This document shows positions 1 to 5,371 of a DNA stretch of 5,371 nt, piece after piece. The position numbers and the translations under genes were made by a program. The notes beneath the pieces were generated by a model that made no database searches, was not told the DNA's origin, and saw nothing but the letters and a program-made list of their open reading frames with translations. Every line of letters starts with the position of its first letter. Position 1 is the first letter of the stretch. This DNA is from Pseudobdellovibrionaceae bacterium (lineage in GTDB: Bacteria > Bdellovibrionota > Bdellovibrionia > Bdellovibrionales > JAMPXM01). The DNA is taken from the NCBI GenBank assembly GCA_913776405.1, contig CAJYOV010000463.1:1-5371 (forward strand). Direction: 5' to 3'.

Positions 1-1
1 C

Positions 2-2122
2 AAAACCGCAAGCGAGATCAAGTTCACGTTCAAGTCGTTTACGCCTTCGCCTCTTAAAAATAAGATGACATACGCTGATATGAAGTGGGGCTCGCGTTTG
101 ATCGCGCAATTGACGCGCGAACAAATCGCGACCGCGTTTGAACTAGGCGGATGGCCGTCATGCGTTCAAGACACGTACGTAGAGAAAGCCATTTCTCGCC
201 GAAACGATCTCGTTCAAGCCTTCGGTTTGGTTGGCGAGAAGCAAGCTGATGGTTCAACGATTCAGTTGATCGCACCGCAGACATCTACGATGAAAATGGC
301 CGAAGCGTGCGGCCCATCGCTTTTGAACGATGGCTCATTCCAAGCGGGCTTCGAGTACGATTTTGATTCTCTCATCTCGGGTGTTGGTCGTGTTGCATGG
401 GATGCGGCGATGGATATCGCTCGTGGTGCCGCCGGCGGCGGTGCGCGCGTGCGTCTTGCGCCAGCTCGCTTTAATCCAGGCGATAAACTTAAGCTTGGTC
501 CCGTTGTCGAGTTGATCGGGAGCGCGCCACGCACAGTCGAGAAGAACCCAGATCCGACTTCACCGAACGATCTCTACATCGTGAAAGACGAATTCGAGGT
601 CGGTATCCGTCTCGGGGCCGCTTACGGTATCTATAAAGACGTCGTTTTGACGAAACGTTATTCGCTCGCTTACGGAGTGCGCACGATCGACGAAGGCAAA
701 AATAAAAATGGCTTCATCGTCGACCTGGCACTTCCAGATCGTTTGAGAAAAGGCAAAGTGCCTTCGAAGTATGTCATGAAGACAGAAACGTTCATTTCAC
801 ACGGCGAAGGCGTCGAGTTACGTGACCCGACGATTACTCTAGCGCCAGGGTTCCGTATCGGTCGCGACCGCGTTTTCTTGGGTCGTGCCATCCTCGATGC
901 GCGTGATGAAAAACAAGTACTCTTGTACCGCGACAACGCGAAGTACAACCAGATCATCAAAGAAGCCTTCCTCTCTTTGGGTATCATTCGTTTGCCACTC
1001 TTGAACATGGCTTCGGCACAAGGGGCTTCCGAAGGCGCGGCGGTTCTCATTGACCGATCGACGTTCGATAAGGGCACGGGCGTTCGTGATCAGATCGCGG
1101 CAGCGGTTGCGAGTGGCAACTTCGAGCCTTTTGCCAAGGCCGAAAAGAAGCTTTCGATGGATCGCGAATTCAAGTCGCGTACAAAAGGCTGGAATCTGAT
1201 TCTCTTCAAAGGAAAATCAGAAACCGACTTCGATCACATTACATTGACCGAAGGTGATTCGACTCGCGACGCACTTCAGTTGCGCTCGACAAAAACAAAA
1301 TCGTTCTCGTTCCTCGATAGGAAAGAGACGCATTCGGTTCGCGTTGAAGTTTCTGGCGACGGCGACCGCGAAGGTTCGCGTCTTGTTACGGTGAAGGCCG
1401 TCGGACTCGACTCGAACACCAAAGATAAAGAACTCTCGAAAGGCTACTTGCGTTTCATCAACGGCTTATCGCTCGACGGTTCGCGCGTGATCGATTTTGA
1501 TCCAGAATTGGGTTACTCGGTTAACGGCAAGTGGGGCAAGACCGCGACGGAGTCGGAAACCACGTTCTACGCGGAAGGTGTCAGCCGTGTCATGGCGATG
1601 ACTGACGCTCAATTCTGGGCTGCCGTCGCCAAGACAAGCGGTCTTTCGACGACAAAGATGACTGCACTTGTTCAGACGTACAAGCAAGTCATGAGAGCGC
1701 CAACGGGTCGTGGAGCGGGCAGCCTTCAGGCTTCGATGTCGGCGAACGGCGTCGACGACGCAACTGCGGTTCTCATCGGTCGCGGTCTCAAAGTCTTAAA
1801 GCAGCTCGAAAAAATCGAGAAAGCGAAGACTGAGCAGAAGCTGTTTGAGCGCGTCGGTAACCTGTTCCGTGAAGCGGTTTATTCACGTGGTCCGTTTTAT
1901 GAGCCGCGTCTCCTCGCAGCGTTATCACTCGTTGCAGGTGGCGAGAACATCTACGGCCGCCACGTAGTCACAACGATGGGTGATGGTAACGTCGCTCTCT
2001 TAGGCGAGAAGCCACTGATCGGCGAAGTCGGTCATCGTCGCAGCGATCCTCGCAGTGAGTACATCATGGTGAAGCCGCAAACGGCCCTCGACCTTTACAA
2101 CATGTTCGATAGCTGGTTCTAA
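2..2122 (+). CDS. Large uncharacterised protein, 5'-truncated by the window edge
   Basis: I do not recognise a named family. The reading frame is open from base 2 to the TAA at 2120-2122, giving 706 visible codons. The first ATG (65) has no Shine-Dalgarno upstream, and the codons before it (KTASEIKFTFKSFTPSPLKNK) read like normal protein, so the true start almost certainly lies left of the window. Numbering from the Met at 65: residues 3-60 form a helical segment with YADMKWGSRLIAQLT, a GGWP turn and SRRNDLVQAFGL. About 92-135 is Gly/Ala-rich. About 150-330 alternates short hydrophobic and charged stretches, suggesting many beta-strands. About 570-605 is a Lys/Glu-rich helix. The chain ends in DSWF; a terminal Phe is common in outer-membrane beta-barrels but is not enough to call one. 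Only two cysteines are visible (33 and 82). No catalytic motif is evident. It ends at a strong terminator shared with the convergent PLD gene. From memory, the first 60 residues resemble the C-terminal module of large hypothetical proteins in predatory or deltaproteobacterial genomes; this is unverified. Confidence 0.9.
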   Translation, partial: KTASEIKFTFKSFTPSPLKNKMTYADMKWGSRLIAQLTREQIATAFELGGWPSCVQDTYVEKAISRRNDLVQAFGLVGEKQADGSTIQLIAPQTSTMKMAEACGPSLLNDGSFQAGFEYDFDSLISGVGRVAWDAAMDIARGAAGGGARVRLAPARFNPGDKLKLGPVVELIGSAPRTVEKNPDPTSPNDLYIVKDEFEVGIRLGAAYGIYKDVVLTKRYSLAYGVRTIDEGKNKNGFIVDLALPDRLRKGKVPSKYVMKTETFISHGEGVELRDPTITLAPGFRIGRDRVFLGRAILDARDEKQVLLYRDNAKYNQIIKEAFLSLGIIRLPLLNMASAQGASEGAAVLIDRSTFDKGTGVRDQIAAAVASGNFEPFAKAEKKLSMDREFKSRTKGWNLILFKGKSETDFDHITLTEGDSTRDALQLRSTKTKSFSFLDRKETHSVRVEVSGDGDREGSRLVTVKAVGLDSNTKDKELSKGYLRFINGLSLDGSRVIDFDPELGYSVNGKWGKTATESETTFYAEGVSRVMAMTDAQFWAAVAKTSGLSTTKMTALVQTYKQVMRAPTGRGAGSLQASMSANGVDDATAVLIGRGLKVLKQLEKIEKAKTEQKLFERVGNLFREAVYSRGPFYEPRLLAALSLVAGGENIYGRHVVTTMGDGNVALLGEKPLIGEVGHRRSDPRSEYIMVKPQTALDLYNMFDSWF

Positions 2123-2127
2123 AAACG

Positions 2128-2160
2128 AAAAAGCCCACGAGATGTTTCGTGGGCTTTTTT
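2128..2160. terminator. Bidirectional intrinsic terminator between convergent genes
   Basis: A perfect 13-bp stem pairs 2128-2140 (AAAAAGCCCACGA) with 2147-2159, around the 6-nt loop GATGTT. The GC core GCCCACGA/TCGTGGGC is flanked by A-runs on the left and T-runs on the right, so the transcript has a U-tract in either direction. It begins 5 bases after the TAA of the left gene. On the minus strand, the stop codon of the PLD gene (2160-2162) abuts the foot of the stem, so that gene has almost no 3' untranslated region before the hairpin. Confidence 0.93.
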
Positions 2161-3458
2161 TATTCGCCTTCGTCTGGCGCAGGCGTCGGTTCAGGTTGAG
2201 GCATCGGCGTCGCTGACCCGCATTTTGGTGCGAGCTTCAGGAGCTCGCGGACTTCATCGTAACTGAGGCTGGTCGGTTTAAATCCGCATTCAGGCAACTG
2301 ACCTTGAGATTTCTTTTCTTGAAGTGACGCTCTTAGCGCAGGTAAGTCCGCGCGACCGCGGTCCCACATCATTTCGAAACGGCTCGTGTACGAAGGCAGC
2401 ACTTCGCTTGCCGCTGGCCCTTTAAGTTCAACCACATTCTCGATGTGTGAGTCTTCGCTCGATTCCGACCAGTTGAACGAGCCTGTTTCGACTGTTTGAC
2501 GGTCGACGATCATGAACTTGTTGTGCATTTGGTACGTGATGTATTGGCTGGGCTTTAAGTTGTAGAACTTAATACGGAGCTCGAGGTTCGGCTGATTTAA
2601 AAGAGCGTCTGCACGCTTCCAAAGATCTCGGTAGTCATCTTGGCTAATCAAGATCTTGATTTTCACCCCGCGCGCTGCAGCTGCTTTCAACGAAGCCATA
2701 ACGGGCTCAAGGCGTACGCGCGTGGTTGCGATCAAAAGCTCCGACTTCGCGTTGTCGATGAGTCGCACCAGCTGATTCGTCAGCACGTGATCGGGGCTTG
2801 TGTCCTTCTCGAGGATCCGGGGTGAGTTGAAGAAGACATCCAAACGATCAGGCGCGGAAGCTACGTCCGGGAGTGCGCGCGGGGCGTGCGCCTGTGTTTG
2901 GCCAACTTCGTTGCTCGAAGCCCAAAGGCGTTCAAATTCCGACTCGAAGCTGAAGTTGGCTTCAGGCTCGTTTTCGAGAAACAGCATGTTCTCGTCGTAA
3001 CCCCGGTACGAGCTCATCGACCAGTTAGCGCTGCCAGTGATCACGCGAGCTCGCGCTGTGCCGGAATCGATGACCGCAAACTTATGGTGAACCTTCTTGC
3101 CGGATTTTAGAGTGCGGACATCGATGCCAAGGGCTTCGAGATCCATCATACGCTTCTCATTGTCGGCAGGCTTGCCGTAGCCCTCAAAAACCATGCGGAT
3201 GCTCAAGGCGCCCGATTTCAAACGAGTCTGAACGCTTGGATCCATCAGCATCTTGATGACTGGCGATCCAGGCGTGGTCTCCATGCTGTACATCGCGATA
3301 TCAATCGTTTTGTCTGCTGAGCGGATCCAGTCAGCGACTTTTTCGAGAGTTGGGTCAGTCGGGTGGAAGAGAACTTCAAGACGGGCTTCAGCCGGCATCG
3401 CGGTTGCGATGAGAACGACGAGTGTCGTGAGTACGTTGGTCAAGACCGATACTTTCAT
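2160..3458 (-). CDS. Exported phospholipase D-like protein with two HKD motifs
   Basis: This is a phospholipase D superfamily enzyme, which cleaves phosphodiester bonds in phospholipids or nucleic acids through a phosphohistidine intermediate. Residues 1-26 look like a Sec signal peptide: Lys2, a hydrophobic core (about 9-20), then a likely cut after AEA (23-25). Domain 1 carries H124-x-K126-x4-D131 followed by G142-S143-x-N145-W146 and E156-N157. Domain 2 carries H312-x-K314-x4-D319 followed by G326-S327-x-N329-W330 and E340-N341. With both active-site halves in one chain, the protein need not dimerise as the short Nuc-type endonucleases do. A tail after about 380 has Cys391 and Cys413, possibly a disulfide in an oxidising compartment, and ends in a Pro-rich stretch (PQPEPTPAPDEGE). 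The ATG is preceded by GGGGG six bases upstream, a weak ribosome site, but the signal peptide supports this start. Whether the substrate is DNA, RNA or lipid cannot be read from the sequence; periplasmic or secreted action is inferred. It converges on the left gene and diverges from the membrane-protein gene. Confidence 0.95.
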   Translation of the reverse strand: MKVSVLTNVLTTLVVLIATAMPAEARLEVLFHPTDPTLEKVADWIRSADKTIDIAMYSMETTPGSPVIKMLMDPSVQTRLKSGALSIRMVFEGYGKPADNEKRMMDLEALGIDVRTLKSGKKVHHKFAVIDSGTARARVITGSANWSMSSYRGYDENMLFLENEPEANFSFESEFERLWASSNEVGQTQAHAPRALPDVASAPDRLDVFFNSPRILEKDTSPDHVLTNQLVRLIDNAKSELLIATTRVRLEPVMASLKAAAARGVKIKILISQDDYRDLWKRADALLNQPNLELRIKFYNLKPSQYITYQMHNKFMIVDRQTVETGSFNWSESSEDSHIENVVELKGPAASEVLPSYTSRFEMMWDRGRADLPALRASLQEKKSQGQLPECGFKPTSLSYDEVRELLKLAPKCGSATPMPQPEPTPAPDEGE

Positions 3459-3544
3459 TTAGTGCCCCCGCTGCCTTCAATGCCCCAGGCGGACGTTTTA
3501 TCCGCATTCCGGACACGAAGTCTTCTTCCTTAAAAGCACGTTAC

Positions 3545-3561
3545 TATTCGTAATATGAATA
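3545..3561. promoter_or_regulatory. AT-rich inverted repeat, candidate promoter/operator region
   Basis: The 17-bp element TATTC-N7-GAATA lies in the most AT-rich part of the divergent intergenic region. It contains TAATAT (3551-3556), a plausible plus-strand -10 hexamer; no good -35 is visible at 17 bp, only weak TTCCTT/TCCTTA-like sequence. If used, transcription would start near 3563, just upstream of the foldable segment described separately. The symmetry could equally be an operator for the divergent PLD gene. Both roles are inferred from position and composition. Confidence 0.25.
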
Positions 3562-3580
3562 ATGGCTTTTTGGGCCACTT

Positions 3581-3698
3581 GGGCTCGTGTTTGCACATCA
3601 ATTTAGGAGACGGCAGCACATCGAAAGTAGCCCCTTTGAGCCGTCGAACTGTTAGGCACCTGACTTCTAGAAGTTGATTTGTCCTTGAGGGCAAACAC
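3581..3698 (+). ncRNA. Candidate structured 5' leader or small RNA
   Basis: Nested Watson-Crick complements could fold this segment into a compact RNA. P1 is GTGTTTGC (3587-3594) with GCAAACAC (3691-3698). After an ACA/GG internal loop, TCAA (3598-3601) pairs with TTGA (3685-3688). After a UUUA bulge, GGA (3606-3608) pairs with TCC (3682-3684). Stacked directly on that, GACGGC (3609-3614) pairs with GCCGTC (3640-3645), extended by TC(G)AAAG (3621-3627) with CTTTGA (3634-3639) around the loop TAGCCC. A third arm is the palindrome at 3663-3674. GGGCT (3581-3585) complements AGCCC (3629-3633) in the loop, a possible pseudoknot. The segment ends 20 bases before the AAGGGAG of the membrane-protein gene, so a regulatory leader is one reading. 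It matches no riboswitch class that I recognise. An individual 8-bp match in this much sequence is not rare; only the nesting is suggestive. Confidence 0.3.
3663..3674. repeat. 12-bp perfect palindrome ACTTCTAGAAGT
   Basis: This exact dyad is centred on TCTAGA, 57 bases upstream of the start of the membrane-protein gene. As RNA it gives a 4-bp stem with a CTAG loop, lengthened by two G-U wobbles (3662/3675 and 3661/3676) that would be lost on the opposite strand. As DNA it has the size and symmetry of a dimeric repressor half-site pair. Which role applies, if any, cannot be decided from sequence alone. Confidence 0.4.
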
Positions 3699-3717
3699 TG
3701 GGACGAACACGGAGCTG

Positions 3718-3724
3718 AAGGGAG
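3718..3724 (+). promoter_or_regulatory. Strong Shine-Dalgarno for the membrane-protein gene
   Basis: AAGGGAG lies six bases before the ATG at 3731. It is the best ribosome binding site in the window and fixes the start of the 168-codon gene. It also argues against the overlapping minus-strand frame being the real gene here. Confidence 0.8.
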
Positions 3725-3730
3725 CGTTCG

Positions 3731-4237
3731 ATGATCCGAGATTACTGGGAAAGCCTGAGCGTACCGCTCAAAATGATCTTCGGAGTCACGGCGTGGGTGT
3801 TCCTCTTTATCTTGGTTCACGGCACCTACACGTACCGTGTGAATCACCAGCGAGCGTTCGCGAAGGCCGTCGAGACCCGCATCGGCATCGCCACAGTTCG
3901 CGTAAGAGCTAAAAGCGATGTTATGATTTACGAGGGCTCAGCCACGCCTGAGCAAAGTGCTTATGCCGAGCGTATCGGGCAGGATTTCATTCAGCGATAC
4001 GGCCCAAGTGCGGTCAATCCACCGACAGAGATCCGCAATAGCCTCGTGATTCGCTCACCCCGCCAGACGCGCCCAGCGAAATTGACGTTCAACCGACAAC
4101 CCGTGAAAACTTCAAAAGTCGCGGCCAAAGCAGCAACTCGAATGTACCCAAGGACCACGACCACAGCCGCAACGAAAATTCCAACAAAGGTCGCTTGGAA
4201 TTCGCCCACTTTTCAACGGGATGCACGCCGCCGGTAG
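3731..4237 (+). CDS. Small single-pass membrane protein of unknown function
   Basis: I do not recognise a family. The 168-residue product starts at an ATG with a strong Shine-Dalgarno (AAGGGAG, 6-base spacing) and ends at TAG. A single hydrophobic segment, about residues 13-33 (core IFGVTAWVFLFILVHG), follows a short amphipathic N-terminus (MIRDYWESLSVPLK). It lacks a clear signal-peptidase site, so it is more likely a membrane anchor than a cleaved signal. Residues 35-110 form a soluble region with short predicted strands and a helix around 72-90 (TPEQSAYAERIGQDFIQRYG). From about 110 to the end the chain is very basic and rich in Pro, Thr and Ala, with no acidic residue until D164 near the C-terminus. 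This looks disordered and could bind nucleic acid, peptidoglycan polymers or a protein partner. There are no cysteines and no catalytic motif. It is divergent from the PLD gene, 272 bp away, and 150 bp upstream of the co-directional right-edge gene; no terminator is visible between those two. Confidence 0.8.
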   Translation: MIRDYWESLSVPLKMIFGVTAWVFLFILVHGTYTYRVNHQRAFAKAVETRIGIATVRVRAKSDVMIYEGSATPEQSAYAERIGQDFIQRYGPSAVNPPTEIRNSLVIRSPRQTRPAKLTFNRQPVKTSKVAAKAATRMYPRTTTTAATKIPTKVAWNSPTFQRDARRR

Positions 4238-4296
4238 AATTTCTTTTAGAGATCGCAACATTGAAACGATGACTGTTTCCTAACGTTCTCTTACAA

Positions 4297-4307
4297 AGCG
4301 AATCGCT
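4297..4307. repeat. Short inverted repeat AGCGA-A-TCGCT in the gap before the right-edge gene
   Basis: An 11-base dyad with a single central base lies 81 bases upstream of the 4388 start. It is the leftmost of several ATCG-containing motifs (ATCG starts at 4302, 4314, 4323 and 4333). It is not followed by a T-run, so it is not a terminator for the upstream gene. A protein-binding site is possible but the element is short enough to be chance. Confidence 0.2.
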
Positions 4308-4336
4308 AGAGTAATCGGTCAAATCGAATCAGATCG

Positions 4337-4364
4337 CATGCGGGCGGGCAAAGCCGTCGGCATG
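4337..4364 (+). promoter_or_regulatory. Imperfect hairpin in the leader of the right-edge gene
   Basis: CATGC (4337-4341) pairs with GCATG (4360-4364), and after one G-G mismatch GGCGG (4343-4347) pairs with CCGTC (4354-4358) through one G-U wobble, leaving a 6-base loop GCAAAG. The stem ends 23 bases before the ATG at 4388. No U-tract follows, so it is not a terminator. It could affect translation of a gene whose Shine-Dalgarno is otherwise poor; that is inference. Confidence 0.25.
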
Positions 4365-4387
4365 GGAGTCGCAATCGCGATCACCCC

Positions 4388-5371
4388 ATGTCATACACTC
4401 GCCTCCTCACATCGTTGTTTGTCGTCTCCGCGTTCGTCGCGCCGCTCGTCTCTGGTTCGGCTGCGCAAGCGAAAGCTCACCCTTACTCCAAGGCCTTCGA
4501 AGCGCAAATGGCTCAAGTGTTCTATGAGAACGGCCAGCTGTCGCAGAAAAAGGTCGATGCCTACCTTGAACGCCTGAGTGCGAAGCGCTCACAAGTCCGG
4601 GACCTGATCGAGGGTAAGGCTGCGGCCAAAGGCAAAACGAAGGACGAAAAGGACCTGAAGAAGGAAGAGGCCGTCATCGCGCTAAGCCTCGCGATCGATT
4701 CACTTCAAGCTCTAAAATCCTCGAAAGAGGCGGGCGAACAAGCGACTCTCATTCAAAGAGCGCTCGACCTTGAAGGTGCGATTCGCATCGATGACGACTT
4801 AGCTCCGCTTCCGAAATTTCTTTCGTACGCAAAGCACACCCTCGGGACATGGAAGGTTGCGAAAAGCTCTTCTGCGTCTGAGGAAGCTTCAAACCTTTAC
4901 GATCCGAAATCTCGCTCCTACCTTTCGGTCGAGGACATCGCAAAGCTGAAGAGCCAAGGTGCGGATCTCTCAGCCTACGGCCCAGGCCCTACCAGCGATT
5001 TCTGGGTCAAGCCGAAGTCGATCGCGGCGGCGGACGTTGAAAAAGCTGCGTCTGGGAAAACCCTCGAGATGTATGCGGGCTTTAAAGGCTTCTCTGCCTC
5101 GAACACCTATCAGTACGACGGCATGAAGCTCTCTTCCACGAAGCCTAAGATGGACGTCTTCATCGAAGGTGCCGACGGAAAGAAGCAAAAATTTAAGATG
5201 AAGTTCGGTTCCGAAATGCATGCGGATCCGACTGTGTCGGCTCTGATGATGACTCTCGGCTTCCCATCGGACATCACGACATACGCGAAGAACGTTCGCG
5301 TAAATCTCGGGAAGTCGACTCTCGATGATGTCAAGAAGGAGTGGGAGTCTTATTTCCTTCGCGATGGCAAA
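4388..5371 (+). CDS. Secreted uncharacterised protein, 3'-truncated by the window edge
   Basis: The frame is open from the ATG at 4388 to the last base, giving 328 codons with no stop. Residues 1-28 form a convincing Sec signal peptide: Arg5, a hydrophobic core (about 6-21), small residues and a likely cut after A26-Q27-A28. This supports the start despite a weak ribosome site; the nearest purine run, GGGAG, is 19 bases away. The mature part opens with a Lys/Glu/Ala-rich helical region, about 35-125, which may form a coiled coil. A linker with YDPKSRSYLSVEDIAKLKSQGADLS (171-195) follows. From about 222 on comes a probable globular domain: two strand-like segments (MDVFIEGADGKKQKFKMKFG, 255-274), then SEMHADPTVSALMMTLGFPSD, and an Asp/Lys/Trp-rich stretch. 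No cysteines are visible and no enzyme motif is recognised. The KFG-x-E-x-H plus LGF pattern (272-292) recalls, from memory, the N-terminal domain of large hypothetical secreted proteins in Bdellovibrio-like genomes, possibly the same family as the left-edge gene. Its length suggests a much longer protein. Confidence 0.88.
   Translation, partial: MSYTRLLTSLFVVSAFVAPLVSGSAAQAKAHPYSKAFEAQMAQVFYENGQLSQKKVDAYLERLSAKRSQVRDLIEGKAAAKGKTKDEKDLKKEEAVIALSLAIDSLQALKSSKEAGEQATLIQRALDLEGAIRIDDDLAPLPKFLSYAKHTLGTWKVAKSSSASEEASNLYDPKSRSYLSVEDIAKLKSQGADLSAYGPGPTSDFWVKPKSIAAADVEKAASGKTLEMYAGFKGFSASNTYQYDGMKLSSTKPKMDVFIEGADGKKQKFKMKFGSEMHADPTVSALMMTLGFPSDITTYAKNVRVNLGKSTLDDVKKEWESYFLRDGK

Noticed and set aside
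65..67. ATG at 65 as the true start of the left-edge gene
   Set aside because: The frame is open to the window edge, no ribosome site precedes this ATG, and the upstream codons read like ordinary protein.
670..1077. A 135-codon minus-strand frame inside the left-edge gene
   Set aside because: It lies wholly within a longer, better supported plus-strand gene and its Arg/Ser/Pro-rich composition is typical of an antisense shadow.
3555..3677. A 40-codon plus-strand frame (MNNGFLGHLGSC...) in the intergenic region
   Set aside because: No Shine-Dalgarno before the ATG, no hydrophobic or domain feature, and its bases coincide with the potential RNA structure.
3689..3706. GGGCAAAC...GGGACG, reminiscent of the conserved core of the cyclic-di-GMP-I (GEMM) riboswitch
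   Set aside because: Only three bases separate the two blocks, so the GAAA-capped stem of that class is missing, and the second-arm tetraloop receptor is not seen; the match is too partial.
3530..3847. A 105-codon minus-strand frame across the divergent intergenic region and the start of the membrane-protein gene
   Set aside because: It overlaps the well-supported start and ribosome site of the plus-strand gene and has no convincing domain or signal; it covers the foldable non-coding segment instead.
4263..4279. GAAAC...GTTTC hairpin as a terminator for the membrane-protein gene
   Set aside because: The stem is only 5 bp and AT-rich, and no T-run follows, so it does not qualify as an intrinsic terminator.
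4338..4577. A 79-codon plus-strand frame beginning at 4338
   Set aside because: It is rich in Arg/Ser, as expected from an out-of-frame reading, and overlaps the secreted protein starting at 4388, which has a clear signal peptide and runs open to the window end.

Overview
The window carries four protein genes and no tRNA, rRNA, CRISPR array or recognisable insertion sequence. Moderate GC, frequent TCG/TTC/CGT codons, secreted lysine-rich proteins of unknown family and a periplasmic phospholipase D-like enzyme suggest a Gram-negative bacterium. From memory of protein style I would guess a Bdellovibrio-like (Bdellovibrionota / former deltaproteobacterial) genome. That is an impression, not a proof, since no phylogenetic marker is present.

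Layout from left to right. (1) 2-2122 (+) is the C-terminal 706 codons of a large uncharacterised protein whose start lies outside the window. (2) A strong hairpin terminator at 2128-2160 sits between this gene and the next, which converge on it, and serves both strands. (3) 2160-3458 (-) encodes a 432-residue exported protein with two complete HKD motifs, a phospholipase D superfamily enzyme (nuclease or phosphodiesterase). (4) 3459-3730 is a 272-bp divergent intergenic region with an AT-rich inverted repeat, a 12-bp perfect palindrome and a nested set of complementary segments. Together these could form a structured 5' leader (or small RNA) ahead of the next gene. (5) 3731-4237 (+) is a 168-residue single-pass membrane protein of unknown function with a strong ribosome binding site. 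(6) 4238-4387 is a 150-bp gap with small inverted repeats and clustered ATCG motifs. (7) 4388-5371 (+) is the first 328 codons of a secreted protein that runs off the right edge.

The genes do not form one clear operon. The left gene and the PLD gene are convergent, the PLD gene and the membrane-protein gene are divergent, and the membrane-protein and right-edge genes are co-directional with a 150-bp gap. The two edge genes may be members of the same large secreted family, one showing only its C-terminal part and the other only its N-terminal part; the window cannot test this. The most unusual non-coding signal is the potential RNA fold at 3581-3698.
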